The notes under the pieces: model-generated
The model's input: the letters and a program-made list of their open reading frames with translations, nothing else
Databases searched by the model: none
Told to the model about the DNA's origin: nothing
Shown here: one piece after another, positions 59,906 through 64,000 of the stretch
Position numbering within the stretch: the first letter of the stretch is position 1
Layout: every line of letters starts with the position of its first letter
Translations under genes and position numbers: made by a program
DNA from: Mycobacterium sp. D16Q13
GTDB taxonomy: Bacteria > Actinomycetota > Actinomycetes > Mycobacteriales > Mycobacteriaceae
Direction of reading: 5' to 3'
Assembly (NCBI RefSeq): GCF_002013375.1
Contig: NZ_MAEW01000010.1
Coordinates: 186,001-250,000 of the forward strand
DNA: 64,000 nucleotides

Positions 59906-61798
59906 ATGACAGCCCAGATGACTTTGACGGCGCGACGGCATGTGCTGGACACCGCCAAAGACCTGACGCTCGCCGTGGTCACCGCCGCCGCTGTCAGCGC
60001 CGTCGCGCTCATCGCGATCGGGCGGGTGGAGTGGCCGGCCTTCGGATCGTCCAACCAGCTGCACGCCCTGACCACGGTCGGACAGTTCGGCGCCATCGCC
60101 GGGTTGGTACTGGCCGGGGTGCTGTGGCGCAGGGGGCGCCGCGCCAGCGCGAAAATGCTGTCACTGCTGTTCTTGTCGACCTTCACCGTGGTGACTCTGG
60201 GGATGCCCCTGGGCGCCACCAAGCTGTACCTGTTCGGGGTCTCCGTGGACCAGCAGTTCCGCACCGAGTACGTCACGCGATTCACCGACTCGCCCGCGCT
60301 GCACGATATGACCTATCCGGACATGCCGCCGTTCTATCCGGCCGGCTGGTTCTGGATCGGCGGGCGCCTCGCGGCGCTCACCGGAACCGCCGGCTGGGAG
60401 ATGTACAAGCCATGGGCCATCGCCTCCCTGGCGATCGCGGTATGTGCAGCATTTGTCTTGTGGAACAAGATGATCCGCTTTGAGTACGCGGTCATCGTGA
60501 CCACCGCGACCACCGCCGTCACACTGGCTTACACGGCCGCCGAGCCCTACGGCGCCATCATCACGGTGCTGCTGGCACCCGCACTTGTGCTCGGCTACAG
60601 CGGATTACGCGCGACCGCCGGCAGCGGCTGGAGCGCCGTCATCGGGACGGGTGTGTTCCTGGGGTTCGCGGCACTGTTCTACACCCTGCTCACCGCGTAT
60701 GGCGCACTGGCGATCACCGTCGCCGCCAAGGTGGTGGCGATCAGCCGCATCCGGCGTGACGGCTGGTGGCCCGCCGTCAAGGAACCCCTGCTCCGCTGGC
60801 TTACCATCACCGGCATCGCCGTCGCCCTCGCGCTCGTCTTCTGGGGTCCGTACTTGGCTGCCGCACTGAGCCGTTCACAGGAACGGGCGGCGTCGGCACA
60901 GCACTATCTGCCCAATGAGGGTGCCGAACTGGCCTTCCCGATGCTGCAGCCCACCATGCTCGGCGGGCTGTGCCTGCTCGGAACTATCTGGCTGGTGGCA
61001 CGGGCACGGAGCTCGGTACGCGCCGGGGCGCTAGCTGTCGGCGTCGTCTCCGTCTATCTGTGGTCACTGCTGTCCATGCTCGCCACGCTCGCCAAGACCA
61101 CCCTGCTCTCGTTCCGGCTCGTCCCCACCCTCACCGTGTTGCTCGTCGCCGCGGGTGTCTTCGCCTTCATCGAGGTGGCCGCGTGGGCGGCACAGCGCAG
61201 CAAGGCCGCGACAATCGTGGCCACCGTTATCGGCCTGGCCGGCGCACTGGCATTCAGCCAGGACATCCCCAATGTCCTCCGCAACGACATCGTCATCGCA
61301 TACGCCGACACCGACGGCACCGGCCAGCGCGCCGATCGACGGCCGCCCGGCCCGGAAAGTCATTACGGCGCCATCGACAAGGCCATCACCGAGATCACCG
61401 GTAAGCCGCGCGATGAGACCGTGGTGCTCACCGCCGACTACAGCTTCTTGGCGTTCTACCCCTACTACGGCTTCCAGGGACTCACCCCGCACTACGCGAA
61501 CCCCCTGGCGCAGTTCGACAAGCGTGCGGCCGCGATCAAGAGCTGGGAAAACTTGCACACCGCCGACGAAATGATCCGGGCGCTCGACGCGCTCCCCTGG
61601 CCGGCTCCGACCGTCCTTCTCATGCGCCAATCCGGTGACAACTACTCCCTGCGGCTCGCCAAGGATGTCTATCCCAACCAGCCGAATGTGAAGCGCTACA
61701 CCGTCACGCTGAACAAGCAGCTGTTCGCTGATCCGCGCTTCACCGTCCGGACCATAGGACCCTTCGTCCTGGTTGTGCGGGTTCCCCCGCGCACTTAA
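59906..61798 (+). CDS. aftA: Arabinofuranosyltransferase AftA
   Basis: 630 residues, slightly shorter than the 643 of M. tuberculosis. About eleven membrane helices with the first outside loop carrying [17 protein letters not shown] and upstream TDSPALHDM, the GT-C region; a soluble C-terminal domain ([17 protein letters not shown].. to VVRVPPRT). AftA adds the first arabinose residues to galactan from decaprenyl-phospho-arabinose. ATG 59906 is 10 bases after dprE2. Confidence 0.93.
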   Translation: MTAQMTLTARRHVLDTAKDLTLAVVTAAAVSAVALIAIGRVEWPAFGSSNQLHALTTVGQFGAIAGLVLAGVLWRRGRRASAKMLSLLFLSTFTVVTLGMPLGATKLYLFGVSVDQQFRTEYVTRFTDSPALHDMTYPDMPPFYPAGWFWIGGRLAALTGTAGWEMYKPWAIASLAIAVCAAFVLWNKMIRFEYAVIVTTATTAVTLAYTAAEPYGAIITVLLAPALVLGYSGLRATAGSGWSAVIGTGVFLGFAALFYTLLTAYGALAITVAAKVVAISRIRRDGWWPAVKEPLLRWLTITGIAVALALVFWGPYLAAALSRSQERAASAQHYLPNEGAELAFPMLQPTMLGGLCLLGTIWLVARARSSVRAGALAVGVVSVYLWSLLSMLATLAKTTLLSFRLVPTLTVLLVAAGVFAFIEVAAWAAQRSKAATIVATVIGLAGALAFSQDIPNVLRNDIVIAYADTDGTGQRADRRPPGPESHYGAIDKAITEITGKPRDETVVLTADYSFLAFYPYYGFQGLTPHYANPLAQFDKRAAAIKSWENLHTADEMIRALDALPWPAPTVLLMRQSGDNYSLRLAKDVYPNQPNVKRYTVTLNKQLFADPRFTVRTIGPFVLVVRVPPRT

Positions 61799-61846
61799 CG
61801 CTCTTCGCGCAAGCCGCTCATCGCACGCCAACTAACATCTTCCTCC

Positions 61847-64000
61847 GTGACGGTTCAGGGCAAAGCGACGGAGAAGGTCGCCGGCAACGGTGACAGCGAC
61901 TACCGCAGGGCCCGGCTGATCGCGATCGTCACCGGCTTCCTGGGTGCGCTGCTGGCCATCGCCACTCCGCTGCTGCCTGTCCAGCAGGACACCGCGACCC
62001 TGAACTGGCCCCAGAACGGCACCCTCGCGAGCGTCGAGGCGCCCCTCATCGGATATGTGCCCACCGACCTCACCATCACGGTGCCCTGTGCGGCAGCCAG
62101 GGGCCTCGACGGCCACAACAGCGTGTTGCTGTCCACCGTGCCCAAGCAGGCGCCCAACGCGGTGGACCGCGGCATGCTGATCCAGCGCATCGGCGGCGAC
62201 CTCGTGGTGATCGTGCGCAACGTACCGGTGGTCTCTGCCCCACTCTCCGAGGTCACCGGCCCCAACTGCCAGCGGCTCGAAGTCACCGGGCATGCGGACA
62301 AGGTGACCGGGAAGTTCGTCGGCCTCACTCAGGGACCCAAGGACGCCAAGCCCGGCCAACCGCGCGCCGGGGAGCGCGGCGGGTACGACTTCCGGCCGCA
62401 GATCGTCGGCGTGTTCACCGACCTGGCCGGACCCGCCCCCGAGGGTCTGAGCCTCTCGGCCACCATCGACACCCGCTACAGCAGTTCGCCCACCGTCATC
62501 AAGTTCATCGCGATGATCCTCGGTGTCCTGCTGACCGGTGTCTCGCTGATCGCCCTGCACACTCTCGACACGGCCGACGGACGCAGGCACAAGCGCTTCA
62601 TGCCCGCGGGCTGGTGGAAGCCACGGCCGCTCGACGCGCTGGTCGGCACGGTGTTGGTGTGGTGGCATTTCGTCGGCGCCAACACCTCTGATGACGGCTA
62701 CATCCTCACCATGGCTCGCGTGGCGGAGCGCTCGGGCTACATGGCCAACTACTACCGCTGGTTCGGCACGCCCGAATCGCCATTCGGCTGGTACTACGAC
62801 TTACTGACCATCTGGGCGCACGTCAGCACCGCCAGCGTCTGGATGCGGCTGCCCACGCTCGTCATGGGTGTACTGTGCTGGGCGGTCATCAGCCGCGAGG
62901 TGATCCCGCGGCTGGGCCACGCCGCGCGCACCAATCCGGTGGTGCCGTGGACGGCCGCCGCGATGTTCCTGGCCTTCTGGTTGCCGTTCAACAACGGCCT
63001 GCGTCCCGAACCGATCATCGCGGTGGGCATCCTGTTGACGTGGTGCTCGGTCGAGCGGTCCATCGCGACCAACAGGCTGCTTCCGGCGGCGGCCGCGTGC
63101 ATCATCGGCGCGCTGACCTTGTTCTCCGGACCGACGGGTATCGCCTCCGTCGGTGCGCTGCTGGTCGCGATCGGGCCACTGCGCACCATCGTGAGCAAGC
63201 GCGCCAAGCGATTCGGCTACGCCGCGCTCCTGGCACCGATTCTGGCGGCCGGGCTGGTCACGCTGATCGTCATCTTCCGGGATCAAACCCTTATCGGAGA
63301 GATCCAGGCCAACGCGCTCAAGTCGGCTGTCGGACCGTCGTTGAACTGGTTCGACGAGCACGTCCGGTACGAACGGTTGTTCCTGCCCACGACAGACGGC
63401 GCCATCTCCCGCCGTTTCCCGGTACTGGCCCTGGTCACCGCACTCGGCGTGGCCGTAGCCATGACCTTGCGCAAGAACAAGATTCCCGGCACTGCGAGCG
63501 GCCCCAGCCGCCGGATCATCGGCATCACCCTGATCTCGTTCGTCGCGATCATGTTCACCCCCACCAAGTGGACCCACCACTTCGGGGTGTTCGCCGGCCT
63601 GGCCGGATCACTGGGCGCGCTGGCCGCGGTGGCGGTGACCGCGGCCGCCATGCGCTCGCCGCGCAACCGCACGCTGTATGCCGCGATCGTGCTGTTCGTC
63701 CTCTCACTCTCGTTCTCCAGCGTGAATGGCTGGTGGTACGTCTCCAACTTTGGCGTGCCGTGGTCAAATTCCTTTCCACAGTGGCATTTCGGCATCAGCA
63801 CGGTGTTCTTCGGACTGTGCGTGCTCGCGATTTTGATAGCGGCGTGGATGCACTTCACCGGCCGCGACCATCCCGGCCGCACCCCGGTGCATCCGGTGCT
63901 GGCACGCGTGGCCGAATCTCCCCTGGCCGTCGGCACCTGGCTTGTCGTGATCTGGTCGGTGTTCTCGCTGACCGCCGGAATGGTCAACCAGTACCCCGCG
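61847..64000 (+). CDS. embC: Arabinosyltransferase EmbC, N-terminal part (cut by the window edge)
   Basis: 718 codons from GTG 61847 to the edge, of about 1090 expected. First membrane helix at about 23-42, then an extracytoplasmic loop (to about 210) and many membrane helices. NTSDDGYILTMARV holds the Asp pair of the GT-C site; WFGTPESPFGWYYDLLTIWA, FAFWLPFNNGLRPEPIIA and WTHHFGVFAGLAG are Emb motifs. Next to aftA, as in the Rv3793 position; EmbC extends lipoarabinomannan arabinan. TAACAT at 61833 may be a leaderless -10. Confidence 0.92.
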   Translation, partial: MTVQGKATEKVAGNGDSDYRRARLIAIVTGFLGALLAIATPLLPVQQDTATLNWPQNGTLASVEAPLIGYVPTDLTITVPCAAARGLDGHNSVLLSTVPKQAPNAVDRGMLIQRIGGDLVVIVRNVPVVSAPLSEVTGPNCQRLEVTGHADKVTGKFVGLTQGPKDAKPGQPRAGERGGYDFRPQIVGVFTDLAGPAPEGLSLSATIDTRYSSSPTVIKFIAMILGVLLTGVSLIALHTLDTADGRRHKRFMPAGWWKPRPLDALVGTVLVWWHFVGANTSDDGYILTMARVAERSGYMANYYRWFGTPESPFGWYYDLLTIWAHVSTASVWMRLPTLVMGVLCWAVISREVIPRLGHAARTNPVVPWTAAAMFLAFWLPFNNGLRPEPIIAVGILLTWCSVERSIATNRLLPAAAACIIGALTLFSGPTGIASVGALLVAIGPLRTIVSKRAKRFGYAALLAPILAAGLVTLIVIFRDQTLIGEIQANALKSAVGPSLNWFDEHVRYERLFLPTTDGAISRRFPVLALVTALGVAVAMTLRKNKIPGTASGPSRRIIGITLISFVAIMFTPTKWTHHFGVFAGLAGSLGALAAVAVTAAAMRSPRNRTLYAAIVLFVLSLSFSSVNGWWYVSNFGVPWSNSFPQWHFGISTVFFGLCVLAILIAAWMHFTGRDHPGRTPVHPVLARVAESPLAVGTWLVVIWSVFSLTAGMVNQYPA

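Noticed and set aside
61832..62668. Minus-strand frames over embC (also 62801-63580 and 63283-63987)
   Set aside because: Antisense of the embC coding region, which has all expected motifs.

Overview
The window is mycobacterial chromosome made of two unlike halves. The right half (about 43.2-64 kb) is core genome with the gene order of the M. tuberculosis Rv3777-Rv3793 cell-wall locus: quinone-oxidoreductase-like gene, aminotransferase-fold gene, GT-C membrane protein, proteasome activator Bpa/PafE, galactan exporter Wzt/Wzm with GlfT1 between them, then GtrA protein (Rv3789), dprE1, dprE2, aftA and the first two thirds of embC, which runs off the right edge. Between wzm and the GtrA gene lie PAP2, PAP2-DAG kinase, M15-like peptidase, AhpD-like, MocR, alpha/beta-hydrolase and a 39-codon gene. 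Together these genes build, export and arabinosylate the galactan of the cell wall. DprE1 has Ala where M. tuberculosis has Cys387, a natural benzothiazinone-resistance state; with the gene content this suggests a rapid grower such as the Mycobacteroides abscessus/chelonae group, but the species is an inference.

The left half (1 to about 43.2 kb) is an accessory island. It abuts a tRNA-Ser(UGA) gene and carries a tyrosine integrase next to that tRNA (41.8-43.0 kb). A mobile-element core follows at 35.3-40.9 kb: RepA-like AAA ATPase, two excisionase-type HTH proteins, a DUF2637-like membrane protein, and several arrays of short repeats that look like an origin and operators. No copy of the tRNA 3' end was seen further left, so the far end of the element is unknown and may lie outside the window.

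From 26.9 to 34.8 kb is a cluster with the look of a defence island: a DUF4365-type PD-(D/E)xK protein with a partner gene, two large proteins with HEPN Rx4H motifs, and a Schlafen AlbA_2-type protein. From 16.6 to 26.8 kb are two multi-gene minus-strand operons of ESX/type-VII flavour (secreted Pro-rich and helical proteins, a lipoprotein serine protease, an EspD/YbaB-like protein), separated by a second AlbA_2 protein and a membrane Ser/Thr kinase.

From 1 to 16.1 kb is a polymorphic-toxin zone: a multi-pass membrane protein ending in a PD-(D/E)xK nuclease domain facing an Imm1-like gene, an EspC-like/WXG-HNH toxin/Tdi1-like immunity module, secreted and lipoproteins, decayed phage genes, and a broken toxin-immunity pair with a 22-bp tandem duplication at its junction. 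Several fragments (38-297, 10279-10629, 14643-14996, 15011-15513, 40664-40861) show that the island is being remodelled.
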